In this document: piece after piece, positions 9,559-18,157 of the stretch
Layout of the letters: each line of letters opens with the position of its first letter
Numbering within the stretch: position 1 is the first letter of the stretch
NCBI RefSeq assembly: GCF_016741815.1
Contig: NZ_JAERRJ010000016.1
Location: 62,001 to 126,000, forward strand
Reading direction: 5' to 3'
Length of the DNA stretch: 64,000 nt
Origin: Nocardia acididurans
GTDB taxonomy: Bacteria > Actinomycetota > Actinomycetes > Mycobacteriales > Mycobacteriaceae
Made by a program: the position numbers and the translations under genes
The notes under the pieces: generated by a model
The model's database searches: none
The model's input: only the letters and a program-made list of their open reading frames with translations
What the model was told of the DNA's origin: nothing

Positions 9559-9971
9559 ACCAGGCGGGTGTAACGCCGCACCCGCCTGGGCAATTCGCCC
9601 GCCGCGGCGGCGTCCACAATCCGCGGCCGGGTGAAGGGGCGGGTGCGGCGGCGGTAGGTCACCTCGCCGCCGTCCGCCGCCAGCACATTGCGCACCCAGT
9701 CCGAACCGGTGCCGTAGGGCAGCGGCACATACAACCTGCCGTCGGCGAAGTGCGCGACCACCGGGGTGGCGAACGGTTGACCGGATTTCCGGCCCCGATG
9801 CTGGATCACGCTGTAGGGCGGCAGCTTTCCGGCGTAGAGCCGGGCAATGCGATTGGTGACCCGGCGATTGAATGCGGGCAGCCAGCGGGGGGCGATACCC
9901 CGTGCACCCGTTGCCGCCGATTCCGCAGTGCCCCGCGCATTTCCCGCGTCCCGCGTATTTTCCTGCGCCAT
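9525..9971 (-). CDS. Nitroreductase/deazaflavin (F420)-dependent oxidoreductase family, DDN-like
   Basis: 148 residues from the ATG at 9971, which has GGAGGG about 10 bases upstream. The DDN-family core is clear: YSVIQHRGRKSGQPFATPVVAHFADGRLYVPLPYGTGSDWVRNVLAADGGEV. Family members bind cofactor F420 (sometimes FMN) and reduce quinones, nitroimidazoles or other lipophilic acceptors at the membrane. The C-terminal RYTRLVHLLVADLA is also typical. The open frame continues upstream to 10103 but without family similarity or a ribosome site. Its tail overlaps the end of the ChoD-like oxidase on the opposite strand. Confidence 0.88.
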   Translation of the reverse strand: MAQENTRDAGNARGTAESAATGARGIAPRWLPAFNRRVTNRIARLYAGKLPPYSVIQHRGRKSGQPFATPVVAHFADGRLYVPLPYGTGSDWVRNVLAADGGEVTYRRRTRPFTRPRIVDAAAAGELPRRVRRYTRLVHLLVADLAEG

Positions 9972-10194
9972 GGTCGATTCCACCCTCCAGATTTCTGTTC
10001 GCCGGCGCACCGAAACTATCGGTGGATTGCGCGGCCGGCCACGTCCATCGCGGTCAGCCTGATGATGTTTCCCGCCATGATCTTGGTTGTCCGCAGATGT
10101 CAACCTCCTGGCACCTAATGGCGCACCGTCTCGATCGGCGGCGTCTTAGCGTTTCCTGGCAGGTTTGTTGTTCGCGTCACATCAGGAGGACCGG

Positions 10195-11931
10195 GTGGAA
10201 TACTCCCGTCGACTAGCCCGCGCCGTATGCACCGTGACCGCGGTGGCGTCGCTCGCCGTAGCCGGGAGCGGGTTGACACCGGCCGCGGCGGAAACAGATT
10301 TCAGCCCGCAGCCGCCCGACCCGGCCTATGTGCTGAATCAGGTGGTGGAGATCCTGGGCGGCACCGTCACCGACGTGATGCGCCCCGGCATGCTCGACTA
10401 TTTCGTCAAGGCCGGAATCATGACCGCGGCCGGCAACTGGACCGAGGCTTTCGAGGATCTCGCCAAACCGGAGACCTACAACTCACCCGATTCAGCCTTC
10501 CGGCTCGCGAGCGCGGCGCAGAAGATTTTCGACACCCTCGCCCATGTCGAGCCGGCCGGTATCGGTTTCCCACCGCACCCGGATTACCTGCCGGATTGGA
10601 ATCACGACGGCAAGTTCGGCATCGCCGACACCGCCGGGCAATTGCTGCCCGGGTTCGAATCCGACACCCTGCTCGATGGCGAATACGACCGTCCCGAGTA
10701 CAACAGCGCCAAGTTCCGCTACCCGTGCATGAACCCCGATGGCAGCGTCTGGTACGAAACCACGTCCGGCGCATGCGCTCCCGGCGATTCCGGCGCGGAC
10801 TTCAAACTCGGTGACGTCCAGAAATTCCGGATCATCAACTCGCGCGGCATTTCCATGGCCGCCATGGTGTGGATGCCCTACGGCGCAATGGAATCCGATC
10901 GGAAGTATCCGGTGGCCGTCGGCGCGCCCGGTGCGGCGGAATCGATGAACCACATCGGCATGTACGCGCAGTCCGCCGCCCGCAACGGGTTCATGACCGT
11001 CACCTTCGGCCAGTCCGGTCAGCCCGACAGTGACGGCAACGCCCTCGACATGGTGCTGCCGGTGCTCAGCGTGGCGGACTGCTTCGCACCGGGTTCCTGC
11101 CGCGATGTCCAGGACGCGGTGCGCTGGGTGTTCAACGAGCCCATCACCCCGGTCATCGATCTGGGCAACGAGCTCAACAACATCCTGATGGTCCCGCGCG
11201 TGAACCGGCAGAACCCGGCCTACGAGACGGCGGGCGGCGCGAATATGAGCAATCCGTGGCTCGACAGAATGGACCTGAACTGGGTCAGCCTGTTCGGTCA
11301 GTCCGTCGGCGCGGTCGGCACCTCCAACTACCTGAACTGGCAGGTCAAGGGGTACGGCATCGACGGCCGCCCGCTGCCGCGCGTCAGATCGGCGTCGGTC
11401 ATGTCCGGATACACCGCACTGGTCACCGACGTTCCCCTCCAGATGCAGACCGCCGACCTGGATATACCGGGGCTGTCCGGCTACGGCATCACCAACTTCT
11501 ATCAGCCGTTCTTCAACGCCACCGATGGACCGTTCGGCACCATGGACCGCCACCACAACATCGTGAACGGCGGCACGGCAGCTCCGGTGCAGACCATCGT
11601 GTACGAGAGCGGCAGTCACGGCGACTCCATCAACTGGGTCGGCATCCCGCGCAACATCAAATCCCCCGCGCTGTCGGTGGACTACTCGATGGCCTGGTTC
11701 AACTGCTACGGCCGGCCCGATGCGGACACCGCCGCCTGCGATTCGCTGAGCAAGCCGCGCGACGGCCTGTCACGGGCTTTCGCCAGCGAGTACTCGCCCC
11801 AGGGCATCGCCGGCCCGACCCTGTGCATGCGGGTCCCCGATCGAGCCTCCATCGGCCAGGTCCTGCGGCCCGAGTGGTTCATCGACGCGCTCAACGGTCG
11901 GCCGCGCTACACCTGCACGCCACAGAGCTGA
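10195..11931 (+). CDS. Secreted esterase-like alpha/beta-hydrolase-fold protein (copy 1)
   Basis: 578 residues from the GTG at 10195, preceded by AGGAGG at 10184-10189. The N-terminus is an export signal (basic start, hydrophobic run, cleavage near LTPAAAE at about residue 33). A putative nucleophile elbow FGQSVG places Ser370; the GSHGD motif near residue 480 offers a His. YLPDW, FRYPC and DCFAPGSCRD blocks with paired Cys are shared with the protein at 25376-27226, so the two are clear paralogues. It is followed at 31 bp by an FG-GAP gene, just as the paralogue is. It may attack lipids or esters outside the cell. No named family was recognised, and the function is inferred from motif and context. 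Confidence 0.8.
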   Translation: MEYSRRLARAVCTVTAVASLAVAGSGLTPAAAETDFSPQPPDPAYVLNQVVEILGGTVTDVMRPGMLDYFVKAGIMTAAGNWTEAFEDLAKPETYNSPDSAFRLASAAQKIFDTLAHVEPAGIGFPPHPDYLPDWNHDGKFGIADTAGQLLPGFESDTLLDGEYDRPEYNSAKFRYPCMNPDGSVWYETTSGACAPGDSGADFKLGDVQKFRIINSRGISMAAMVWMPYGAMESDRKYPVAVGAPGAAESMNHIGMYAQSAARNGFMTVTFGQSGQPDSDGNALDMVLPVLSVADCFAPGSCRDVQDAVRWVFNEPITPVIDLGNELNNILMVPRVNRQNPAYETAGGANMSNPWLDRMDLNWVSLFGQSVGAVGTSNYLNWQVKGYGIDGRPLPRVRSASVMSGYTALVTDVPLQMQTADLDIPGLSGYGITNFYQPFFNATDGPFGTMDRHHNIVNGGTAAPVQTIVYESGSHGDSINWVGIPRNIKSPALSVDYSMAWFNCYGRPDADTAACDSLSKPRDGLSRAFASEYSPQGIAGPTLCMRVPDRASIGQVLRPEWFIDALNGRPRYTCTPQS

Positions 11932-11962
11932 ATGGTTGCGCGAAGGTTCAGAAAGGTTCTAC

Positions 11963-13183
11963 ATGTCTGGAGCACAACGGCTTTGGGCCGCCGGTGTGGT
12001 TGTCGCACTGTCCCTCGGCGCGGTCACGAGCGGGACGGCGGTGGCCGCGCCGACCGGATCCGGTGCGGGATCCAGCTCGGGTTCCTCGGAGGGCGCGAAC
12101 CCGCTGTTCGGGGAATCGGCGCAGTACAACGTGGGCGGCCTCGGACCCGCCGTGGGATCGCAGACCATGGCGTACGCCGACTTCAACGGAGACGGGAACA
12201 TGGATGTGGCGGCCACCGGCGTGGTCGACGGGACCGGCATCCTGTTCGGCGACGGCACCGGGCGGCTGCGACGAAATCAGTTCGTGCACACCGAGGTAGG
12301 CGCGAACGCGGTACACACCGCGGATCTGAACGGGGATGGTGCATCCGATCTGGTGGTCACCAACTTCCTGAGCATCTCGGTGCTGCTCAATGACGGTCGC
12401 GGCGTATTTCACGTGGATCGCACCTACGCTACCGACTTCAATCCCGATGTCAGCTACCGCACCGGCGGCATTCCGTTCGGTGTCGCGCTGGCCGACTTCG
12501 ACAATGACGGCGCGGTGGACCTGGCGTTCAACAATCTGGTGCCGGTGCCCGGCGGGGTGGGCATTATGCGCGGTGACGGTCAGGGACACTTCGGCGTGCC
12601 GCAATGGCGCGGCGTCGGCCTCGGCAAGGCCAGTGTGGTGGCCGGTGACGTGGACAACGACGGCTACGCCGATCTGGCCTTCCATGATCTGGGGACCTCC
12701 GGCGTGTGGGTCATGGTCAACGATCGTAATGGTGGATTCGCCGCTCCCCGTTGGAATCTCGCGGCACTGCCCAGTGAGGATCTGAAGCTGGCCGACGCCG
12801 ACGGCGACGGCAACCTGGATCTGCTCACCGCCAATATCGCGGGCTTCAGCGCCAGCGTGCACTGGGGCGACGGGCGCGGCAATTTCGGCCCGCCGCAATT
12901 GATCGGCCCGGCCGCCGCGCCGTGCGCGGTTGCGGTCGGCGATTTCGACGGCGATGGCATCCCGGATATCGCTGCGGGACAGTACGTTCCGTCCACCGCG
13001 ATGATCTTCAAGGGCAACGGCCGCCGCGGATTCGACTATGTCGAGCAGCACACCATCGGCTTGGGGCCGCAGGCCATGGCGGCCGTCGACCTGACCGGTG
13101 ACGGGCGGCCGGAAGTCATCAGCATGTCCAGCCTGTCCGAGGACGTGGCGGTCATGGTCAATCGCGGTAACGAAAGAGGCTGA
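11963..13183 (+). CDS. Secreted FG-GAP/VCBS-repeat protein, seven repeats (copy 1)
   Basis: 406 residues from the ATG at 11963, with a signal peptide ending near AVAAPTG and a Gly/Ser-rich linker. Seven calcium-binding-like DxDGDGxxD motifs can be counted: DFNGDGNMDV, DLNGDGASDL, DFDNDGAVDL, DVDNDGYADL, DADGDGNLDL, DFDGDGIPDI and DLTGDGRPEV. This fits a seven-bladed beta-propeller of the integrin-like FG-GAP type, usually a surface or secreted binding module. It lies between the esterase-like gene and a two-repeat secreted gene in one operon. The neighbouring esterase-like protein contains an isolated DWNHDGKFG loop of similar type. A paralogue with seven repeats lies at 23938. Binding partner unknown. 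Confidence 0.9.
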   Translation: MSGAQRLWAAGVVVALSLGAVTSGTAVAAPTGSGAGSSSGSSEGANPLFGESAQYNVGGLGPAVGSQTMAYADFNGDGNMDVAATGVVDGTGILFGDGTGRLRRNQFVHTEVGANAVHTADLNGDGASDLVVTNFLSISVLLNDGRGVFHVDRTYATDFNPDVSYRTGGIPFGVALADFDNDGAVDLAFNNLVPVPGGVGIMRGDGQGHFGVPQWRGVGLGKASVVAGDVDNDGYADLAFHDLGTSGVWVMVNDRNGGFAAPRWNLAALPSEDLKLADADGDGNLDLLTANIAGFSASVHWGDGRGNFGPPQLIGPAAAPCAVAVGDFDGDGIPDIAAGQYVPSTAMIFKGNGRRGFDYVEQHTIGLGPQAMAAVDLTGDGRPEVISMSSLSEDVAVMVNRGNERG

Positions 13184-13187
13184 GGCA

Positions 13188-14045
13188 GTGCGCAATACTC
13201 TTCTCGCGGCGGTCATCGCGGCCGGCGCGTTCCTGGCCGCGGCGATCGTCGGCGCACCGGGCGCCCGGGCGCTCGAGCCGACGCTGTCCTTCGGCACCAG
13301 CCTGGGCGGCACCAGCGTCAACCACTTCACAACCGTGCCGAGCGGGGCGCTGTTCGACGGCGACATCGTCACCCTGACACCGGGCATCAATGCCGGGATC
13401 ATCGGCATCCTCGCCGATGCGACGCCGTTCGATAACACCTGCGCCACAGGCAAGTTCGTCTTCGAGACGAAGGGCGGCGCCAAGGAGGAAGTCCAGGTGG
13501 GCAGCTCCTGCGGCCTGCCGTTCCCCTACCTGGCGATCGCGAGCAAGCCGTCGGGCGACTACGCGGAGGTCTGCGCCGTGGTGGAGGTGGCCGCACAGGG
13601 GCGCACCCCGGACTCGCCGGTGCAGCGCACGGAGAACTGCTTCCGGTTCCCGAACGACGCCACCGTGGCCGCGCCGCCGCTGCTGCCGCCGTTCAACTTC
13701 AATGCCCAGATCCTGGGCTTCGACTTCAAGCACACCAATCAGTTCCCGGCCGGCGTCACCTACGACGGCGCGACCTGGGCGGTGAATCCGGAGTGGAACA
13801 TCCTGACCATCGGATGGCTGGCCGATCTGGCCCCGTTCATCGATGCGCACTGTGCCGAGGGCGCGGTGGTATTCGAGACGAAATCCGGTGAGCAGGAGGT
13901 GCATCCGCTCGCACAGGCGTGCTCCAACGGCTACCTCTACGGCATTCTCTCGCAGAAACCGGCCAAGGAGTACCGGATGGTGTGCATGTCGTCGGCGACG
14001 GTGGGTGACGGCGGGCAGCGCGCCTGCTTCCGCTTCCTCAACTGA
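13188..14045 (+). CDS. Secreted protein of unknown function with two internal repeats
   Basis: 285 residues from the GTG at 13188, with the stop of the FG-GAP gene and a GAGG site just upstream. The signal peptide ends near PGARALEP. The mature part is an internal duplication of roughly 125 residues. Matching blocks are IIGILADATPF versus TIGWLADLAPF, GKFVFETKGG versus GAVVFETKSG, ASKPSGDYAEVC versus LSQKPAKEYRMVC, and NCFRFPN versus ACFRFLN. Each repeat keeps several Cys, suggesting disulfides. No known domain was recognised. Position as third gene of a secreted-protein operon that ends at a hairpin suggests it works with the esterase and FG-GAP proteins outside the cell. Confidence 0.78.
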   Translation: MRNTLLAAVIAAGAFLAAAIVGAPGARALEPTLSFGTSLGGTSVNHFTTVPSGALFDGDIVTLTPGINAGIIGILADATPFDNTCATGKFVFETKGGAKEEVQVGSSCGLPFPYLAIASKPSGDYAEVCAVVEVAAQGRTPDSPVQRTENCFRFPNDATVAAPPLLPPFNFNAQILGFDFKHTNQFPAGVTYDGATWAVNPEWNILTIGWLADLAPFIDAHCAEGAVVFETKSGEQEVHPLAQACSNGYLYGILSQKPAKEYRMVCMSSATVGDGGQRACFRFLN

Positions 14046-14072
14046 GGTCGGGGACCGGCGACCAAAAGGCGG

Positions 14073-14099
14073 TGCGGTGGTGGAATCCCCACCACCGCA
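14073..14099. terminator. Bidirectional intrinsic terminator between convergent genes
   Basis: A perfect 11-bp stem (TGCGGTGGTGG / CCACCACCGCA) around a 5-base loop lies between the stop of the secreted two-repeat gene and the stop of the convergent CMD-like gene. TTTT follows at 14104 on the plus strand, and the other side reads TTTT on the minus strand, so it can serve both genes. Confidence 0.85.
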
Positions 14100-14121
14100 A
14101 CACTTTTCGTATGACGTAGGA

Positions 14122-15141
14122 TCAGTCGCCCGGTGCGGCGGCACGGGCCATCAGATACTGCGCGCGGTAGGCGCCGGTGAGGGCGCAGACGTCGATCAAC
14201 TCCCGGTCATCGAAGAACTTCTTGGCCGCGCCCCAGGTTTCGTCCTCGATGAAGCGGCCGGTATGCAGTTCGGCGACCAGTTCCCGCAGTAGTTCAGTGC
14301 GTGCGGAGACGAATCCGCCGGACTCGGGTGCGCCCCCGAAGTGCGCATCCAGTTGCCGCATGATCGCGGCGGCATCCGACGCGGGCAGTGTGCTGACCCA
14401 TGCCGCCGCCCGGGTGAAGAACGGCAGCAGCAACGCGATCAACGGGTGTACCGAGGTGACCGTCGCGTGCAGTTCCGGGTCGGTAAGCGCCCAGCCGGGT
14501 ACCGACCGCTCCGGGTTCGCGCCGGATTCGGTGCGAACCGGCCGCGGGTCGCGTCGCCCCTCGGTCGTCATACATTCGATTCCGGCGGTCTCACCCGTGC
14601 GCACCAGCCGCCACATGCTGCGCAGTGGAATGAAGCCCAGGCTGCCGAAGGTCATCGTCACCGTCTCGTACAGACCGACCTGCGCGGCGATGTTCACGAT
14701 CTGACGCGGCGTGAAATACCGAGCCGCCGTGTCCCGGGTGGCGCGGGACAGATCGAAGTCCCGCTGCAACTCGTCGACGATCCGCAGCAGTACTGCCTCG
14801 CGGGGCCGCCAGCCGGAATCGGTGGGACCGTTCTGAATCGCCTGTTGTCCCCCGGCGCGGAACGCGGCCAGGGCGGCGGCTGGATTGTGCGCTGCATACG
14901 GGAAATAGCCGCCTACGTTCCAGGCGGTCCGAGCGATGATGATTTCGCGATGGGCCGCTCGCATACCGCGCGGCTGGAGGTAGCTGCCGCCTGCGACGCC
15001 GGCACACGCGGCGGCCAGCGACCAGGGCTGACGGGCCAGACTCAGTGCGTTGCTGAGCATTTCGGGTTGCCCGGGCAGCCGGACGATGGGCGCAACCCGC
15101 CGACCGGACGGGATGCGCCAGCGAGAATCGTTGTCGGACAT
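14122..15141 (-). CDS. Carboxymuconolactone decarboxylase/AhpD-like protein, two-domain
   Basis: 339 residues with two AhpD-like helical units. The first (residues about 40-175) has the pattern REIIIARTAWNVGGYFPYAAHNPAA and RQIVNIAAQVGLYETVTMTFGSLG. The second half ends with RELIDVCALTGAYRAQYLMARA, which mirrors the latter. The classic CxxC redox pair of AhpD is absent: the site reads NVGGYFPYAAH. It is therefore more like the non-redox CMD group. It shares strand and a 6-bp gap with the broken hydrolase upstream, so it is probably cotranscribed with it. Function uncertain. Confidence 0.82.
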   Translation of the reverse strand: MSDNDSRWRIPSGRRVAPIVRLPGQPEMLSNALSLARQPWSLAAACAGVAGGSYLQPRGMRAAHREIIIARTAWNVGGYFPYAAHNPAAALAAFRAGGQQAIQNGPTDSGWRPREAVLLRIVDELQRDFDLSRATRDTAARYFTPRQIVNIAAQVGLYETVTMTFGSLGFIPLRSMWRLVRTGETAGIECMTTEGRRDPRPVRTESGANPERSVPGWALTDPELHATVTSVHPLIALLLPFFTRAAAWVSTLPASDAAAIMRQLDAHFGGAPESGGFVSARTELLRELVAELHTGRFIEDETWGAAKKFFDDRELIDVCALTGAYRAQYLMARAAAPGD

Positions 15142-15147
15142 GTGTGT

Positions 15148-16811
15148 TCACTTGCCTTCGGTGTTCGCGATGATGAAGTCGGTCAGATGCGCGGCGACGG
15201 GCTCGGGTGAACCGTCCGTGCGCGGCGATCCGCAGACGATGTCGGAATGCGAATAGCCGGGGACGAAATGAACGGTGCCCAGGTTGAACGGAATGCGGCG
15301 GGTCAGCCGGGGCGGCATCGTAGGCATCCGGCCGGAGCCCGGCATGACGCCGCCCTCGAGGATCGTCACGAGGGGTTTGGACTCCAGGGTCTTCTCATGT
15401 TTGATGTGTGCCAGCTCGCCGCTGCGTACGCCCAGTGCGGTGAGGAGCATTTCCAAGGTGAAGCGCGTGGGATGGTAGGGCTCCATGATCCCGACCGGGC
15501 CGCCCATGCACGCACGGGCGAAATCGCGGAGTGCGACTACGTTTTCATCATCTACGGTGCTGTCGTCCCAGGCGTAGAGCAGATCCGGATCCACGGCGGC
15601 TTCCAGCGGCCGCCCCACAGTGCCCGCAGGGCGAAGCCCGCGCCGGGTATGCGCCATGCGACCGGCGGTACCGGGAAGGTGCGTTTGCGCACCGGCCCGC
15701 CCGTAAGCCGTCCCATCGAGACCCGCAGCGGGTGCACGCCGTAACCGCTGCCCAGGATCGTGCCCATGGCCGCCGCACCGGTCAGCCTGCGCTGCAAGGG
15801 ATCCGGCCGTCCGGTGAGGGCCTGTCGCCAGGTTTGCGCGAGCGACACGCGGATCGCGATCTCCCACACCAGATTGCGGACGCGGTCGGTGTCGACGAGG
15901 CTTCTGGCCTCGCGCAGGACTGAGATATCGCGGTCCGGCGCGAAGTATGCGTAGAGGCCCAGAAGTCTTAGCGCGTAGAGGAATTCGGGGCTCATCATGG
16001 GTAGGGCGTCCCAGGCACGCGGGAGCCGTCCGCTGCGCAGCATGGCCAGGGCGAACCGGTACAGGGGTGCGCCGATCAGGGTCGCCGGTCGACGGAACGG
16101 TCGCGTCAGCGCGCCGCCGTCGACGATGACCCCGGAATCCAGGGCGATGAACCCGCGTACCAGTTCGTGGCCTGGTGTGCCGTCGAAATCCCATGCGCCG
16201 AAGGCGCCCGCCACCGGGCCGCCCGCCGAATGGCCGCCGACGAACGCCTTCGCCCGGCTGATCTCGCGGTCCGGAATCTCGCGGGTGAGCACCTCGTGGG
16301 TGTCCCTGACGGCGGTGACGAATCCCAGATGCGCCAGGTAGGGCAGTTCGCGGCTGCTGGTGAAGCCGGCGAAGGTCTTGCCGTCGATCGGTTTGCCCCG
16401 GTAGTAGTAATCGAAGGCGACCTCCGGATCCTCTGCCGCGCGGGCGCTTTCGATTCCGGTGTTGTCGGTGGCGCCCTCGCCGCGCCGGGCCAGCGCCCAC
16501 ACTTCCACCGCGCGGCCTCGGGCCGCGGCCTGGCGCAGGGTGGTGCGCGCGATCCCGTCGAAGGAGTAGGGCCCGGCCCAGTTGCCCGGCTGCATGAGGA
16601 GGATGGCGTCGGCGTCGGTGGCCACGTGCGGACCGGTGGTCAGCCGGTAGCGGACGTAGTGCAGATGGTCGATTCCCGCCGGGTGTTCCGGAAAGTCCGG
16701 TGGAAGTGGCGAATACAGTCTGATGTGCCTGAGTTCGATGTCGCCGTCGGTCCGGACGACGGTTTCCTCGCGATCGGGGATGGATTCGGCGTCGTTGCGG
16801 GATATGGCCAT
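15148..16811 (-). pseudogene. Alpha/beta hydrolase, paralogue of 4840-6507, with one frameshift
   Basis: The frame from ATG 16811 (AGGAGC upstream) encodes MAISRNDAES... with the nucleophile elbow GGHSAGG. It runs to a stop at 15552. The rest of the protein (…LLYAWDDSTVDDEN to …HFVPGYSHSDIVCG…SPEPVAAHLTDFI) continues in another frame from about 15620 to 15148. That tail aligns with the C-terminus of the paralogue at 4840 (HWFPGYLHCDVAAG…SPEPIAAALTAFI). Restoring one base in the short G-run at 15613-15616 (minus-strand GGGG) would read through. Either a genuine single-base loss or a sequencing error explains this. Without the tail, the likely catalytic His is lost. Confidence 0.85.
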
Positions 16812-16857
16812 GATCGCTCCTGCTCGTCTTCGAGTGCGTCGGATCACCTCACGGTAA

Positions 16858-16872
16858 ATTGTCTGAGACAAT
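16858..16872. promoter_or_regulatory. 15-bp perfect palindrome, probable operator
   Basis: ATTGTCT-G-AGACAAT lies in the 137-bp gap between the divergent hydrolase (start 16811) and serine-hydrolase (start 16949) genes. Arms are perfectly symmetric around one central base, as expected for a dimeric repressor such as a TetR or GntR protein. The regulator is not identified. Confidence 0.55.
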
Positions 16873-16948
16873 GGCCATTTCGCCCTGCGCGCCAACTCCT
16901 TGACACTTCCGGCCGCACGGTCGTCAGCGGTCGTACGCTCGTTTGACG

Positions 16949-18136
16949 ATGAGAGAACTGGTTATTCACGGGCACGCCGAGGACGGCTACGGGAAGACCG
17001 TCGATGCCTTCCGCCGCAACTTCGCCGAACGCGGCGAGGTGGGCGCCGCGGTGGCGGTGTACGACGGCGAGAAGCCGCTGGTCGACCTGTGGGCGGGATA
17101 TCGCGACCGCGCGCGCCGACTGCCCTGGGAGCGTGACACGCTGGCACCTGTTTACTCGTGCACCAAGGGCGTTGCCGCACTGGTCGTCGCCACCCTGGTC
17201 GCGGCGGGCCACCTGGACTACGAGCAGCCCGTGGCACGCTACTGGCCGGAATTCGGCGCGCACGGCAAGGCGGCCATCACCGTGCGCGACCTGCTCGACC
17301 ACCGCGCCGCGCTGCACGCCCTGCACGGTCCCCGGCTGACGATCGCGGACCTGGCCGACCTCGACCGCGTCGCGGCGGTGCTGGCCGAGCAGCGGCCTGC
17401 CTGGGCGCCGGGCGGCCGGCAGGGATATCACACCATCTCGTTCGGGCTGTTCCTGAACGAACTGGTGCGCCGGGCGGATCCGCGCGGGCGCACCATCGGG
17501 CAGGTGCTGGCCGAGGATATCGCCGGCCCCCTCGATCTCGACTTCAGTATCGGTTCGGCCGGCCCGCAACGGCTGGCCCGGCTTGCCACGCTCGTGCGCA
17601 CCGGCGGCCTCGACCTCCGGCATGAACGAGATATTGCGTGGCGGTTGGGGATCGAGCTGCTGGTCCGGCGGGGCGACTTCTATCGCAGCACGCTCAGCCC
17701 CGACCTCGGAATGCCCGAGCGTTTCGACCGGCCCGATCTGGTCGGCGTGGAGGTGTGCGGCAGCAATGGCATCGGGAATGCCCGATCGCTGGCCCGCCTC
17801 TACGCCGCCGCCGTCACCGCGGCCCCGAAGCTGCCTGTCGGCGAGGGCATTCTGCGTCGTATGGCCGGTCCCAGCGGCCCCGCCGAGCGGGATGCGGTGC
17901 TGCGGGTGCAAACTCGCTTCCACCTGGGCTTTCGGCGCTCGTGCTCGCGCTTCGCGTTCGGTTCCGCCGATCACCGCGCGTACGGCGCCCCGGGGCTCGG
18001 CGGGGCGCTCGGCTTCGCGGATCCGGCCACCGGCCTCGCCTTTGGTTATGTACCGAATCGCTTGGGGCTCACCATCAATGGCGATGTGCGCTGCCGGGAC
18101 CTGTTCGAGACCGTCTTCGGCGTGCGCCGGCCCTGA
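16949..18136 (+). CDS. Serine hydrolase, beta-lactamase fold (esterase EstB/class C-like)
   Basis: 395 residues. The SxxK catalytic motif is SCTK (residues about 68-71, in APVYSCTKGVAAL). The YHTISFG segment near residue 160 supplies the Tyr-type second motif (YxN variant). GLGGALGFADP near the end fits the third motif region. No signal peptide is seen, so it is probably cytoplasmic and more likely an esterase than an antibiotic-degrading enzyme. The ATG at 16949 has no Shine-Dalgarno site. A TACGCT hexamer at 16934-16939 suggests a leaderless transcript. It shares the 15-bp palindrome with the divergent hydrolase and is convergent with the monooxygenase gene. Confidence 0.86.
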   Translation: MRELVIHGHAEDGYGKTVDAFRRNFAERGEVGAAVAVYDGEKPLVDLWAGYRDRARRLPWERDTLAPVYSCTKGVAALVVATLVAAGHLDYEQPVARYWPEFGAHGKAAITVRDLLDHRAALHALHGPRLTIADLADLDRVAAVLAEQRPAWAPGGRQGYHTISFGLFLNELVRRADPRGRTIGQVLAEDIAGPLDLDFSIGSAGPQRLARLATLVRTGGLDLRHERDIAWRLGIELLVRRGDFYRSTLSPDLGMPERFDRPDLVGVEVCGSNGIGNARSLARLYAAAVTAAPKLPVGEGILRRMAGPSGPAERDAVLRVQTRFHLGFRRSCSRFAFGSADHRAYGAPGLGGALGFADPATGLAFGYVPNRLGLTINGDVRCRDLFETVFGVRRP

Positions 18137-18157
18137 CCCGGGCCGGCGCGCCGGAGA

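Noticed and set aside
16949..18136. Calling the SxxK protein an antibiotic-resistance beta-lactamase
   Set aside because: No signal peptide and the surrounding genes are lipid hydrolases; an esterase of the same fold is more likely.
18143..18154. CCGGCGCGCCGG palindrome between convergent genes as terminator
   Set aside because: Short, no T-run, and such GC palindromes are common in this DNA.
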